NCBI GenBank assembly: GCA_964017145.1
Contig: OZ024843.1
Coordinates: 1,231,001 to 1,295,000 of the forward strand
Direction: 5' to 3'
DNA from: Agrocybe praecox
Lineage: Eukaryota > Basidiomycota > Agaricomycetes > Agaricales > Agrocybaceae
Length of the DNA stretch: 64,000 nt
Shown here: positions 1 through 9,871 of the stretch, piece after piece
Layout: every line of letters starts with the position of its first letter
Numbering within the stretch: the first letter of the stretch is position 1
Position numbers and translations under genes: made by a program
Notes under the pieces: generated by a model
What the model saw: only the letters and a program-made list of their open reading frames with translations
Told to the model about the DNA's origin: nothing
Database searches by the model: none

Positions 1-1063
1 GTGCGATAGGTTCAAGACTTTGATAGCGTCCAGGTTATAACTTTTCCCAGAGAATATCTCGCTCAGTTGGGTGTCGTTAAGATCGAAGCCGGACAAGTCA
101 ATCGAAGTGACATAGTCCTGAGCCCAGATGACCTGTGTCAGAAATGCAATCGCACCCTGTGAAAAAAGGTCTTGCAACTTCAGGATATCTTTGATCATAG
201 TTACCCTTTCAGCGACTGAGTTGAATATCTCTAGTGCCTCGAACGAATCTTCTTGGATGGCTTATTTAACTGCAGGCCTGAGGACTGCGTCCACAAGGGA
301 CGGGACAGCTGTAATAGGCGAAGGTGTCGTTGGTACGTCAGACAGCTGTGGTGGACTACCATATTCGTCAGGCCAGGCTTCCTGCAATGCATACTTCAGG
401 ATTAAAGGTACATCTTCCAGCTGCTTGATTATTTCGTCGACAGACGATTGAAATTGGTGGTCTAGATATTCGGGAAAATATTCGTGAAAGTATCTCTCCA
501 CGGAGAGAGGCGTTGTACCCGGGATTCTATTAGTTGAATTGGGGACCAACAGGCCTTTTGGGGAGGCAAAGCAATAGTATGGCGATTGTGGATTGGTAAT
601 GTCAATAACAGTCATCTCTTCATTGTTACAGTCTACTGTATCGATAATTCGATCATCAAGTAAATTATCCAAATAACATTGGAAACATGCCGCCTTCCGT
701 CGATCCCATGCTGGCACGTAGCATAGAGCTTCTTCCGTAAGTACTTTCAAAATCAGTGATATCGACCGACCACGCCAAGAAGAGCAGGTAGTTTGTAAAA
801 GGCATGGGAATGTCTGGAATGACAGGCGATTCAGCTCCATACGCCCCATATAAACCGTTGATAGAGGAAAGCTCCTCGCGGACCACTTGTTGGTTCTCCT
901 CTTGCTTAAGAGTTATGAACCGTAGTAAGGCTTCTGCAGGTATGGTTCCATAGCACCATGGATGATAGAGTGAGCCAACGCATCTATATCGTGGCTGGGT
1001 CCCTCCTTTGGGAACGAGGTGAGCGATGATGAAAATCTGATGTTCTCCGAGTCTGGTTGGCAT
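1..1063 (-). pseudogene. LRR-like family gene, copy 1 (partial, nonsense-disrupted)
   Basis: This is one of several copies of a gene family present only in the first 14 kb. Exon 1 is 1063-691; its 373-nt length equals that of copy 4 at 11753. A 55-bp intron (690-636) follows, and exon 2 runs from 635 off the window edge. The start is the ATG at 1063 (MPTRLGEH), aligned with MGRRHQAF of copy 4. Exon 2 hits an in-frame TAA at 264-262, where copy 4 has CAA. The same frame continues past it to position 1 into the LRR-like segment (sense LSEIF and VLNLSH). The intron donor is GC instead of the GT seen in copy 4. The function is unknown. No signal peptide is seen from this start. Pseudogene status rests on the single stop, which read-through or a sequencing error could also explain. 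Confidence 0.7.
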
Positions 1064-2147
1064 GACTGTGAGTAGCGAAGCTTCAAGTTCAAGAGGGGCG
1101 GCGTAAGACAAAAAGAGCAGAGTGCATATGAGAGAATCTAGCAAGAGACTTATTGGTTATGGGCCAAGCGGAGATGAGACATCGTACGACGGAGTCTCAA
1201 AGATATGTGTGGAGTTTATAATACACGAAAGTCTTTTTCAATTTGTTTTAAATCGTCAAAAGAGCGCGAGTGTAAGTAAGTTCCCAAAATATGTATTTTT
1301 ATGACCCACTCCGTGTAAACAGTCGATCCATGGAGGGGCTTACTCATCTGATAAGTTTTGGACTCATGAAGAGCACGTAGCTATCGGCACACAATCGGCA
1401 TAATACTTGCGCGTTTAAAATGACGGGCAATAAATGTAACCGGTTTTAACGCGTAACCGGGTAATAGGGACAGTTTAAAAAATTTCGTGAGGTTACTTAT
1501 ATCAAGACAGGTAATTATAAGATTGGTTAAGACGAGTCCTTTTTCTAATGGCCTCGTAAAAGAACGTACATCAATGCGACGAGGTAGTGTTCTCGAACTT
1601 CTTGTAAACTCTCTCATCACGTGGATTAATCAAAACGCGTTGAACATGAATATTTGAATCATCGTTGTCCTGTTCGCCAGGTCGATATTCTCATAAATAA
1701 CATGCAGCACGACTATACCTTTGGTTTAAATCATAAAAACTGTGATCACTTTCCCTCAGCGCAAATAAAAATACTATGCACCACATCATGACAACCATTG
1801 GCGGGCTCCTTCGGGGAAGGCTTGGAGTACTCCTTCGCACTAGTACATACATACTATTTGCATTACTCGGGGACCGGTATAGCGTGATCAGCGGATATCA
1901 CACTCTAGAAGCATTTCTTGTAGTATCATGGATATAAATCATCCATACCCATCGGTTTAGCCTGCGATTCCAAATATATAGATGATAAATACCTATATAG
2001 TATAACGGAGTGGGGACAGCAAGGGTGTGTTTCTACAAACATTATTCATCAGCAAAGGTTGGTTGTAAGTGAATGCATTTACCACTAAACTAACCAACGG
2101 GTTAATCTTCTAGTAATTCGATATAGCGGCCAAAATCTGCTCGCAAT
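1064..2147. other. intergenic, no gene recognised
   Basis: About 1.1 kb between copy 1 of the LRR-like family and the first secreted-protein gene. The open frames here are short and show no family signature or coherent splice structure. The right end should hold the promoter of the gene at 2148; it is AT-rich near 1975-2005 with TATA-like sequence. Confidence 0.5.
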
Positions 2148-2561
2148 ATGAAGCTCAATCTCAATGTCTCCACTATCACCACCATCATCAGTTCCACCCT
2201 ACTAAGCGTACTCGCCGCGCCTTCAGCCGATAACGTCGCTGTCGCAATACCTAATATCACCCCCCATGAGCTGAACGAGCACGGTCTCGTAAATAGCCAG
2301 CACGATCTCGAAAGCAGAGATGCAGAAACGAATACACTCGGGCAAGTCGAAGCAATTGCCACCAACTTCGACTCCGACTCCGACTCCAACGACGACACAC
2401 CTCCAGGGTGCTACTGGGCCGGCAAGCCACCTCAATGCATCGAGAGGTGCCAATCTGGCTTCGCACCAACGACGGATCCAGACCGTCGGAAACGCTGTGG
2501 TGATGATGGGAAATGCTGCGCGGTCGGTATGAAAGTTCTCTGTTGCAAATCAGAAATATGA
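2148..2561 (+). CDS. small secreted cysteine-rich protein 1
   Basis: A single-exon ORF of 137 aa. Residues 1-24 form a signal peptide ending near LSVLAAPS. An acidic spacer with SDSDSN follows. The C-terminal domain of about 50 residues holds all the cysteines: GCYW, CIERC, then CGDDGKCC and a final LCC. The pattern C-x3-C-x-S-G-[FY]-(7-11)-C-G-D-D-x2-C-C-x2-G-x-K is shared with the genes at 8233 and 11372, and more loosely with 40359-40610. The likely product is an extracellular, disulfide-rich protein. Such proteins are called candidate effectors or small secreted proteins in fungi, but no known domain is recognised and no function is assigned. Eight cysteines are compatible with four disulfides. 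Confidence 0.75.
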   Translation: MKLNLNVSTITTIISSTLLSVLAAPSADNVAVAIPNITPHELNEHGLVNSQHDLESRDAETNTLGQVEAIATNFDSDSDSNDDTPPGCYWAGKPPQCIERCQSGFAPTTDPDRRKRCGDDGKCCAVGMKVLCCKSEI

Positions 2562-3620
2562 TAGAATAAAAGTGCAGCTGTGGTAGTATTTGACGTGCGT
2601 ATGAAAAGAAAAAAGATTGGTCATGGTGCGAATTTGAACTTTTGTCATAGTCCGGATACGTACGTACGTATATCCAGAACGTCCCGTATCGAGACTAAAG
2701 ATGACCGAGGAACGACCCCTCTTTGATGACCGTAGCATGGCACCTCAGGGAAAAGAAAGAAAAACCAAATTCGGTGCGAAGTATACTTTCGGCAACCATC
2801 CACAGGTGCCCGTCGAATCTTCTGAGAAACTGAGATTAGACTCTTCGCCTGTCCGCGTCATGGCCCGAAGCCGCAAGGAAGTAAAACACCCCAGTAGCAG
2901 ACATAGGTTTAGTTATCAGGCTAGAAGACAATACAAGAGCAGCACCGACGCCGACGCCGACTGAGATACAGACTGAGAATAGGATGCATGGAAAACAGTT
3001 GCAAAGCAGAGTTTGGGCAAAGCAGAGTCGCAACCGAGGCCGCCCATAATCAAATTGAAAACAAAACAAATATTTTCCATCACGTGCCTCCCACCTGCAT
3101 AAACGATAAATTTAGCCGTGAGAAAATAATCATATGTACAGGGGGTGCTGCCTGCCTGCCTGCTTGCTGCATCCATCCACCACCTCAGAGGTCACTGCCG
3201 TGCGCCTTGCCTCGAGGACATAGCGTGTATCCGACGTCAAACGCGCGTTATCGTTTGGGACTTTCATCGGATAAGACACCGCTTCTTTGTTTCATATCCT
3301 TTCATATAAACGCATAATCAATCTTTTCATTCACGACAAAGCCTCGCTCGCTCGCCCGACATCTTCATAAATTACATATAATACCATATCGCCATAACTG
3401 TTCATTGAACATCCAACCCACAACACACTTGACTTGACTTGATCTGCATCTGCATCACCTTTAACCCACATACACCTACCTACAATCCCAACACCGACAC
3501 CAACACAACCATCAACGAAGAGTACAAACAGTTGACCGGAAAGTAGAGCTACGTATGTGTTAAACTTCTCTAATGAAGGTAAATAGCTAATTGTACCTCA
3601 ACCCTAGCACGAAACGAAAG
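2562..3620. other. intergenic, promoter side of the 3621 gene
   Basis: About 1.06 kb without a convincing gene. The ORF at 2701-2964 is short, hydrophilic and has no homologue-like feature. The last 300 bp look like promoter and leader: a TATA-like catataaac near 3303, then pyrimidine- and CA-rich sequence (3400-3520) of the kind seen in fungal 5' leaders. Confidence 0.45.
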
Positions 3621-5935
3621 ATGTTCAGCTTCTTCTCTCGTAAACCCGCTCCATCTGCCCCTCCTCCGACACAGGACGAGGCTGAACCAACACCTCCACC
3701 GCCCACACCTCCTCCACCAGCTGAGCTCGACCACGACCAGCAGCAGCTTCAGCAGCTGCATACACCTTCACCCTCTGTGGACACCGATATCGCTCATGTT
3801 CCTGCTGCTGGTGGTCCGACGGGGTCTGTGGTCAATTTGGATGATGATCCTGATGTCTCTATGTCGGTGGCGGAGACTGGGGGAACCGGGGATAAAGGAA
3901 GGACGAAGGCCAAGGCCAAGGGAAAGGCAAGAAGTGAGACGGGAACAGGCACGGGGACAACGAAAGCTGCTAAACCGAGGAAACCACGAGCACCAAAAGG
4001 TGCCAGTAGTACGACGACGACGAAGAAAAGGGCGGGGAATGCGAAGGGTGCTTCCGCGTCCGGGTCTGCACCTGGATCTGCGTCTGTAAATGAAGATGCG
4101 GACGGTGCTTATCCCCAGGACCCAAACACGGTCGAAGAACCAGAACAAGGACCAAGTACCGCTGAAGTTGGCGGTGTCGAAGTTGACTCTGGAGATAAAT
4201 TTGAACAAGAGCAACAAGTGACAGATCCATCAGGACTGTACTCCCTCATCGCCTCTGTGCCTCCACAAACACTGCATGCGTATACCCTTACGCATTTACG
4301 TCCCCCTCCTCTGCCTGTACTGTCGGGTGCATCACTAGGTCCATTTACGTTCCCTGCGCCTCCTGGACCTTCATCATCATTATCAGCGATGGGATCTTCG
4401 TCTCCGTTCAATTCACACAACCAAACCCACCGGGCTCACGAAGCCCTTCAACAACAAGAGCCCGACGCCCAAACCCTTACCATTCTCACGCGGTTCTTCC
4501 GCACACTCGAGCCGCCCCCGAAACTACACTGTGTGCGCTGTCATCGGGGGTACTTTGAGCTGGAGAACAACGATACGGCGTGCCGTGTACCGCATGATGA
4601 TGATAGTGCGCTTGTTGAGCGCGTGCGTGTTGCTTTAGGGTCGTCGAGTAGTGCCCATAATAAGAACTCGAGAAGTGGGTATAGTAGCAGTCCCGAACGA
4701 AGCCCCAGTTCGAGCCCGAGGAAGAGGGTGGATACGAGGAGTAAAAGGAGAGAGATCGAGAGCGAGTACGAGACGACGTATGGATGCTGTGGCCGGACTG
4801 TGGCCGGTGATGGGGATATGGGACCTCCGGATGGGTGGTGTTATGAGGGGGCGCATACTGTGAGTTTCGTTGTTATATTTTATCTTTAATTTCTCGAGTG
4901 GATGGAACTCTATCAATCCAGAGTAAGCACTTGAAAAATAAGGGCAGAATGAAGCGTAATCACTTACTATTACTGTCCTTATTCCTTATATGTTTTCTTT
5001 CTTTCTTCTCCTCGATACATACTATTATATACTGACATAAAATTCCTCTACCTCTACAGACCGACCTCAAACGCGCGAGGTTCAGATTGGACTCGACACC
5101 GCAAGACGACAAGTTAACGTCCTGCATCGAGATGCGTTGCCACCGCGAGCGTAAAGCGCGAGACGATACTTCTCCCAGTCGATCGAGGAGCCCGACGAGG
5201 AGGCGCCGTAGGGCAACAACAACAAGGGGTAAAGGGAAAGAGAGCATTAGCATCGGCTCGGGCTCGATAGGCTCGGTTGGGGAGATGATGATGATGCGCG
5301 CTGCCACTGCTGCTGCGGGGAGGCCACCGGTGTCTGCTGCTACTACAGCCGCTACGGGTGCTTCTGGGATGGAAGTTGATGAGGCGGGCGGTCCGAAGAA
5401 GAGGAAGAGGGTGGATAGTATGGTTCCTGGGCCTATTGTTCAGGTTGAGCATGAACGGAGGCGGGAACCTGCCGAGCCGATTCGTGAAGAGGAGGAGGAG
5501 GAAGAGGAAGAGGTGCACGTTACACCTGCCAAGACGAAAGCTAAAGGGAAGACAAAGGCTAGAGTGGGTCCCGTGGAGAGCTCACATCGGAGACCTGTGA
5601 AAAGGGCGAAAAATATCGAGGAAGAGGAGGAGGAAGATAAGATGGACGTCGACGATGAGGAGGAGAGACGACCTAGAGGCAGACAGGCGAATAAGAATAC
5701 GAAGGCTAAGAAGGCTGTGCGCAATGAGGAGGAGGAGGAGGAAGAAGAAGAAGAAGAAGAAGCAGAGACGATAGTCGTTCGTCGTGCTGCTGCTACTGTG
5801 ACTGCCTCTGGTCCTACAACGTCTGTATCGGCTCTCAAGAAACATTTCGAGCAGAAGGCTGTCACTCCTAGAGCGAGGAGGAACGCGAAGCCGTTGGCCG
5901 AAATTGTTGCTACGAGTGTCGATGGGGAGCTGTAG
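3621..5935 (+). CDS. nuclear-type low-complexity protein with a REXO-like zinc-binding cluster
   Basis: Two exons, 3621-4859 and 5060-5935, encode 704 aa; the intron is 4860-5059 (GTGAGT...CTACAG, phase 0). The ATG at 3621 (MFSFFSRK) is preferred over an upstream non-ATG extension. Residues 1-280 are proline-rich, then Lys/Ala/Ser-rich. A cysteine/histidine cluster follows: C304-x2-C307-x13-C321-x3-H325, then TYGCCGR (C389, C390) and C407-x4-H412, ending exactly at the splice junction (AHT/TDL). This spacing resembles the zinc-binding segment next to the exonuclease domain of REXO1/REX-type proteins (inference from memory). No exonuclease domain is present. The C-terminal half has basic KKRKR-type stretches and long Glu runs, suggesting a nuclear protein. 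Function unknown. Confidence 0.7.
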
Positions 5936-6140
5936 TCACATACATTTTTATGGAACTTCTCCGATACGCACATACACTCACTCATTTTTTTTACTTTTTT
6001 TTGTTCTTTCTTTTTGTTTATAATATCTATACTTCAGACAATTGTATTTTCTTTATAACAAGCTCAATCTCAATCAGGCCCTCGGGGAAAGAGTGTATGG
6101 ATGGGCGTTAAATTAGGCGCTCGTGGAATGATGTATTTGT

Positions 6141-6310
6141 ATGACAGATGTTGTGAGTGAGTTCTACGAAGCGTTCCGGGAAACGCTGCCAGTTAACGAG
6201 ATACCGGGAAAAGGAAAAAATGGCCTCCATAAAAGTATCTTAACCTCTTTTGTTAGAGAGATACTGGATGGAAACGGGTCATCGTTCAAGGGGATGCTTT
6301 TTTTGGCTTG
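6141..6310 (+). pseudogene. LRR-like family, C-terminal fragment
   Basis: A fragment that reads like the family's C-terminal block (EFYEAFRETLP ... FVREILDGNGSSFK; compare EFYDRFQERLE ... FVREMLDSEDG in copy 4). Similarity fades near 6310, and the sequence then jumps to the middle of a second copy at about 6429. It is a stub left by deletion or rearrangement, with no plausible product of its own. Confidence 0.65.
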
Positions 6311-6428
6311 GGTTTGGGAGAGGCTTTCGAATCAGTGTTGTGCGGGTAGTATCCACAGGTATCAAGTATGATGCCTGATGACCAGTGTCGTGCCCGGTAC
6401 TACCTGTTAGTACCTGGTTTGGATCAAA

Positions 6429-7454
6429 TACCTATTCCCACGACGTCTGCGTTTCTCAAAGAGGTGATTTGGGCTCACGACTATACTTCGATCGACTTGT
6501 CTGGCTTCCACCTTGACGAAGCTCGACTGAGCGAAATCTTCGATGGGAATCATAATTCCGATGTTGTCAAAATCTTGGACCTATCGCGCAATGATAAATT
6601 AGGCGTAAAATCCTTGAAGAATTTTTTGACGAGGTTGCACTCCCTTTGACATCTCGTGATTCTAGACGCCCCAATTAGCGACGAAGAAATTTATACTCTG
6701 ATCAAGACTTCCCCGCAACTGTTCCGTGCAATGGAAGGACTCGTCCATTCGGCGTTCCTCCGGTTTGACATACCCACCGAAACCTATCCGGTCGGTCTAA
6801 CAGTTCTGACGGGCGAGATGACAGACATACTCCCAGGAGGAAGGGTCTATTGTGATTATGGCACTGGGAAAATCTCCATTCCATACTTTGGGCCTGATCA
6901 GATTGTACAAGTGCTGTTGGATTACTTCATGGAGGTACGGGCAGTCGGGGAAATTGATTCTGAGTTGGAAGCGCTCTGGTGCTCGCAAGTGGCACTGGAT
7001 TCAGAGGACTTTGCTGCAGAAGCTCGTCGTCTACCTGGGAAGGTGTGGCACGAGCGCGTCGTATGCCTTCGCTCGGATGAACAAGGCAGTCGTGAATGAG
7101 TTCTATGAAGCCTTCCGCGAACGACTTGCGGTCGATGCAATAGGGAAACAGGACTTGGCCAAAAGCCTCTTCACGTATCCTGTCGAAGACATACTTGACG
7201 CAAGTGGATCGTCATTCAAGTCACGCTTTTATCAAGTTTTTGATGTTAACTCCTTTTTCCAACAACCCCAGGCTGAAGGTAGACCCTCTCCTGATCCAGA
7301 AGCCGCTGCGGCGCTTTTTGAAATTCTAGGAATCTCATCGGAATCGGGGGGCTCTGACGAACTCGAAGACGACAGAACGTGGAGTCCGAAAGTCGTGTCG
7401 GGAGCGTTGTCCTACCAATTCCTCGAGTCAGCGAGTAGAGACTGGAAATTGTAG
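6429..7454 (+). pseudogene. LRR-like family gene, copy 2 (5' truncated, nonsense and frameshift)
   Basis: Starts in mid-gene with the LRR-like part (sense FLKEVIWAHDYTSIDLSGF, LSEIFDGN, ILDLSRN) and continues to the family's C-terminal block, ending with TAG at 7452-7454. The whole N-terminal half is missing. An in-frame TGA at 6647-6649 interrupts LHSL/HLVIL, where a CGA (Arg) is expected. Frame changes again around 7030-7080, between the VWHERV block and NKAVVNEFYEAF. Just downstream, at 7454, begins the repeat also found at 9241 and 11102, which therefore looks like the native 3' flank of this family. Confidence 0.7.
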
Positions 7455-7868
7455 GTCGACCGAACTTTCATTTGCGATCGAAAACCCAGCGCTCAGCAGC
7501 GTCGCGATAGGTTGGCGATAGGCCAATTTAAATTTGTTGGACAGAACGTAAATGAAATGCCCAAGTTGCAGTTTCCCACTCACTAGTTCGCTTTTTGCTG
7601 AGTACCTTCTTCCACTCTTCGTACATAAAAATTATTAAAGTTTGACGCAGCATTTACCTACACCAATCGTTACAGCCAACCAGGCCAGGACTAGTGCGGC
7701 GGTACAACTGAATTATGTGACAAGTAGGGAAATCCAGGATGACTGGGCGATGGTCAGACGATCATTTCTATCACTCGCTAGCAAAATTACACCCAACTAA
7801 AGACTCTCATAGTACATGACATTGAATTTACTCTCGACATCAGGAATTACAGATATACGTACGTATGG
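7454..7868 (+). repeat. family 3'-flank repeat, copy R1
   Basis: Begins with ggtcgaccgaactttcattt directly after the stop of LRR-like copy 2. It is repeated with small indels at 11102-11375 (R3) and, from its middle onward, at 9241-9466 (R2). The shared landmarks include ctgagtaccttcttccactc and the end near tatacgtacgta. It is best read as the 3' flank carried along when the LRR-like genes were duplicated, not as an independent transposon; no terminal repeats were seen. Confidence 0.65.
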
Positions 7869-8002
7869 ATCCGATGAGGCTAGATTAAGTTGTTGGTTCG
7901 AAGCTTCTGGGGCAGCCATATTAGTGCATTTGATGGTAATTATTATCTAGTAGTTCACGCGTTTCATATATTCTGTCTAATCACGATCCCCTACGCAAAA
8001 GG

Positions 8003-8227
8003 TATAAAGGAGATACTTGAATGTGTATCGAATTTCTTCAGTTAGATACATCTCTCTAACACTGTGAGTACTGTACACTGTTCATCCCTTCTTTTCGCTT
8101 ACCACTGTTATTCCTAATAGGCACGCACGCTCGCCGACACTGCACGTTATCTCGTTGAATAACCCAAGTATGTCATGCTCGCTACACTCTCAGACATCTA
8201 GTGCAAACCGGCAATATTTTTTAATAG
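8003..8227 (+). promoter_or_regulatory. promoter and leader of secreted protein 2, with two probable 5'-UTR introns
   Basis: A TATA box (ggtataaagg, TATAAA at about 8003-8008) is followed by two well-formed candidate introns before the ATG at 8233: 8064-8120 (GTGAGT...CTAATAG) and 8168-8227 (GTATGT...TTAATAG). An out-of-frame ATG lies within this leader and would be removed or bypassed. Transcript data would settle whether both introns are used. Confidence 0.5.
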
Positions 8228-8232
8228 GTATC

Positions 8233-8675
8233 ATGCAGTTCAACCTCATCGCCCTCGTATTTTTCTTTTCCGCCAGCGTAATGGCTGCTCCCTTTGGCTC
8301 TGACAACACAAACACCGTCGAAGAGCAAAGCACTACGCCCCAAGACGACCCCGCTCCTCTAGGTGACGACCCGTGTTCCTACAGGCATCACAGGTGTTGG
8401 GACTGACCTCGGGTGTTGCCGGACACAGCCACGCCTCCTAGTACATAGTACCAGATCGTCTGTCCTCGTAGTCCTTATCACTCAATCCACTTGCATCATT
8501 GCGTGTCTTGTCCGCTACTACGTCTGTCAACAGCTGGGTTGGCTCCAGCTCACAGTGCTTCGAAAGTTGCCCAAGCGGCTACACGTCAAAAGGACCTAGA
8601 TTGTGTGGTGATGACAATGATTGTTGCTTGAGTGGATATAAGTGGCTCTATTGTGCAAACAGCCCGGGAAAGTAG
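8233..8675 (+). CDS. small secreted cysteine-rich protein 2
   Basis: Exons 8233-8393 and 8534-8675 give 100 aa; the 140-bp intron is 8394-8533 (CAG/GTG ... CAACAG, phase 2). Without splicing the frame stops at 8404-8406. Residues 1-19 are a signal peptide (MQFNLIALVFFFSASVMA). The mature part has DDPC, then QCFESCPSGY, LCGDDNDCC and SGYKWLYC, the same cysteine framework as the gene at 2148. One cysteine of the final CC pair is replaced by Tyr (TAT for TGT), leaving seven cysteines; the fragment at 11372 keeps the pair. The splice model is supported by restored frame and homology, but the donor (GTGTTG) is weak and the intron is nearly identical to an inverted stand-alone element at 10857-11003. 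Probably secreted; function unknown. Confidence 0.65.
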
Positions 8676-8901
8676 ACAAGTTATTGATAATAATTTTTAT
8701 GTCCATGTAGTGTAAGTACCTCGAAATTACCTTCGTAATCGATTAGGAATAACTGTCTGGATTTATTTCTCTGAAAAGACGCAGCGATCGACGTTATGTA
8801 CGCAATTTTGTACACATTTAACTGTCCAGTACTTATTTAAATGTCCGCCGTGTGAGTACTTGCCCGATGCCGCGTGTACGAGAAATATTCTCACTCCCAT
8901 T
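8563..8901 (+). repeat. duplicated block D, left copy
   Basis: This block (end of the secreted-protein coding exon plus about 225 bp of 3' flank) is repeated at 11372-11740 with few changes. Its right edge is interrupted by a 172-bp insertion, after which homology to 11737 onward resumes at 9075. Confidence 0.75.
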
Positions 8902-9073
8902 GAAGCAGTCCAGAATGCAGCTAGAGGCGTAGCTGGGCTCGGAAGCGCGTCGAGCAGCCTCGCACGATGGCGGTAATGGTCAAAGTAAGAATGTATTCCG
9001 CTATGTACGCGTCGTGGTCACATATCCGTACATGATCTAATCTAATCGGGCTGGGGTAGGTTGCACTGCCACA
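8902..9073. mobile_element. 172-bp insertion flanked by CCATT direct repeats
   Basis: Relative to the paralogous locus at 11372-11900, 172 bp are inserted here. The insertion is bracketed by CCATT at 8897-8901 and 9074-9078, which looks like a 5-bp target duplication. The insert has no ORF, begins gaagcagtcc and ends ctgccaca. No TG...CA ends are seen, so a solo LTR is not clearly supported. It may be a non-autonomous element of unknown class. Confidence 0.5.
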
Positions 9074-9074
9074 C

Positions 9075-9240
9075 CATTCGTTCCACCACCATGGGACAGA
9101 GACATCAAGCTTTTCTCATTGCTCATGTTATTCCCAGAGGAGAGACTGAGCCAAGATATCGATGTGTCGGCGCAATCCATCATCAATGGGGCTATGGTTC
9201 TCGACAACCGAAAGGCCTACTTCGTTTCATCACTCCACTA
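9075..9240 (+). pseudogene. LRR-like family, N-terminal fragment (copy 3)
   Basis: Contains the family start (ATG 9091, MGQRHQAFLIAHVIPRGETE) and about 48 codons matching copy 4 at 11753. At 9240 it joins directly to the family's 3'-flank repeat (R2). The entire gene body is missing, as expected from one internal deletion. Confidence 0.75.
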
Positions 9241-9466
9241 ATTCACATTTTGCTGAGTACCTTCTTCCACTCATCGTACATAAAATTATTCAAGTTTGAC
9301 ATAGCATTTACTCAATCACACCAATCAATCATGGTTCATGTTATCCAAGGGCTTCGCGAGTCAGACAATCATTTCTATCATTTGCTAGCAAAATTTACAC
9401 CAAACTAGTGGGCTTTGTGGTACGTAACATTGGCTCTAGTTAGGAATTCTGGATATACGTACGTAC
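9241..9466 (+). repeat. family 3'-flank repeat, copy R2
   Basis: Matches the middle and end of R1 and R3: ctgagtaccttcttccactc, the caagtttgac segment, cttcgcgagtcagacaatca and the tacgtacgtac end. It sits immediately after the truncated N-terminal fragment of copy 3. Confidence 0.65.
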
Positions 9467-9871
9467 CTATCCACGGCGGGGGGCTGGGACTGCGCTCGTC
9501 CGATTGGGCCGGATGAACAGATTGACGGATGGTGGATATTTTAAAAATAGAAATTCACCACCTCTCTCGAGATCTCGGCCCGCCTTTTGCTGTTGCTCTG
9601 CCCTCTCTACCCTGACACCCATCATGTAATGTACTTATATAAAATAATAAGCGCTCCTAGTAGTGCAACGACGGCCGGGCGTACCGGTGTGCTACATTTG
9701 TGAACCCATTTTTTCCTTCTCATGGGCAAAATTAATTTCTATGCTGCCCAATCTGGTCCATATGTCGTCCTCTGAGAACAAAGCGGCACAGAAAAGAGGT
9801 TCAGCTGGAAACGAATGAAGGCAGGGTCCGCGAAAGCTAAGCTAAGAAAAACTATTTGTTTACCCACTCCC
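9467..9871. other. intergenic, nothing recognised
   Basis: About 400 bp between repeat R2 and the stop codon of the minus-strand gene at 9872. No coherent ORF and no repeat similarity to the rest of the window was noticed. Confidence 0.45.

Noticed and set aside
128..451. 107-aa plus-strand ORF
   Set aside because: Antisense of LRR-like copy 1; the minus-strand frame carries the family similarity.
2701..2964. 87-aa ORF between the secreted protein and the 3621 gene
   Set aside because: Charged, no motif, no splice context; likely chance.
5440..5985. 181-aa minus-strand Ser-rich ORF
   Set aside because: Shadow of the Glu-rich (gag/gaa) coding strand of the 3621 gene; low complexity only.
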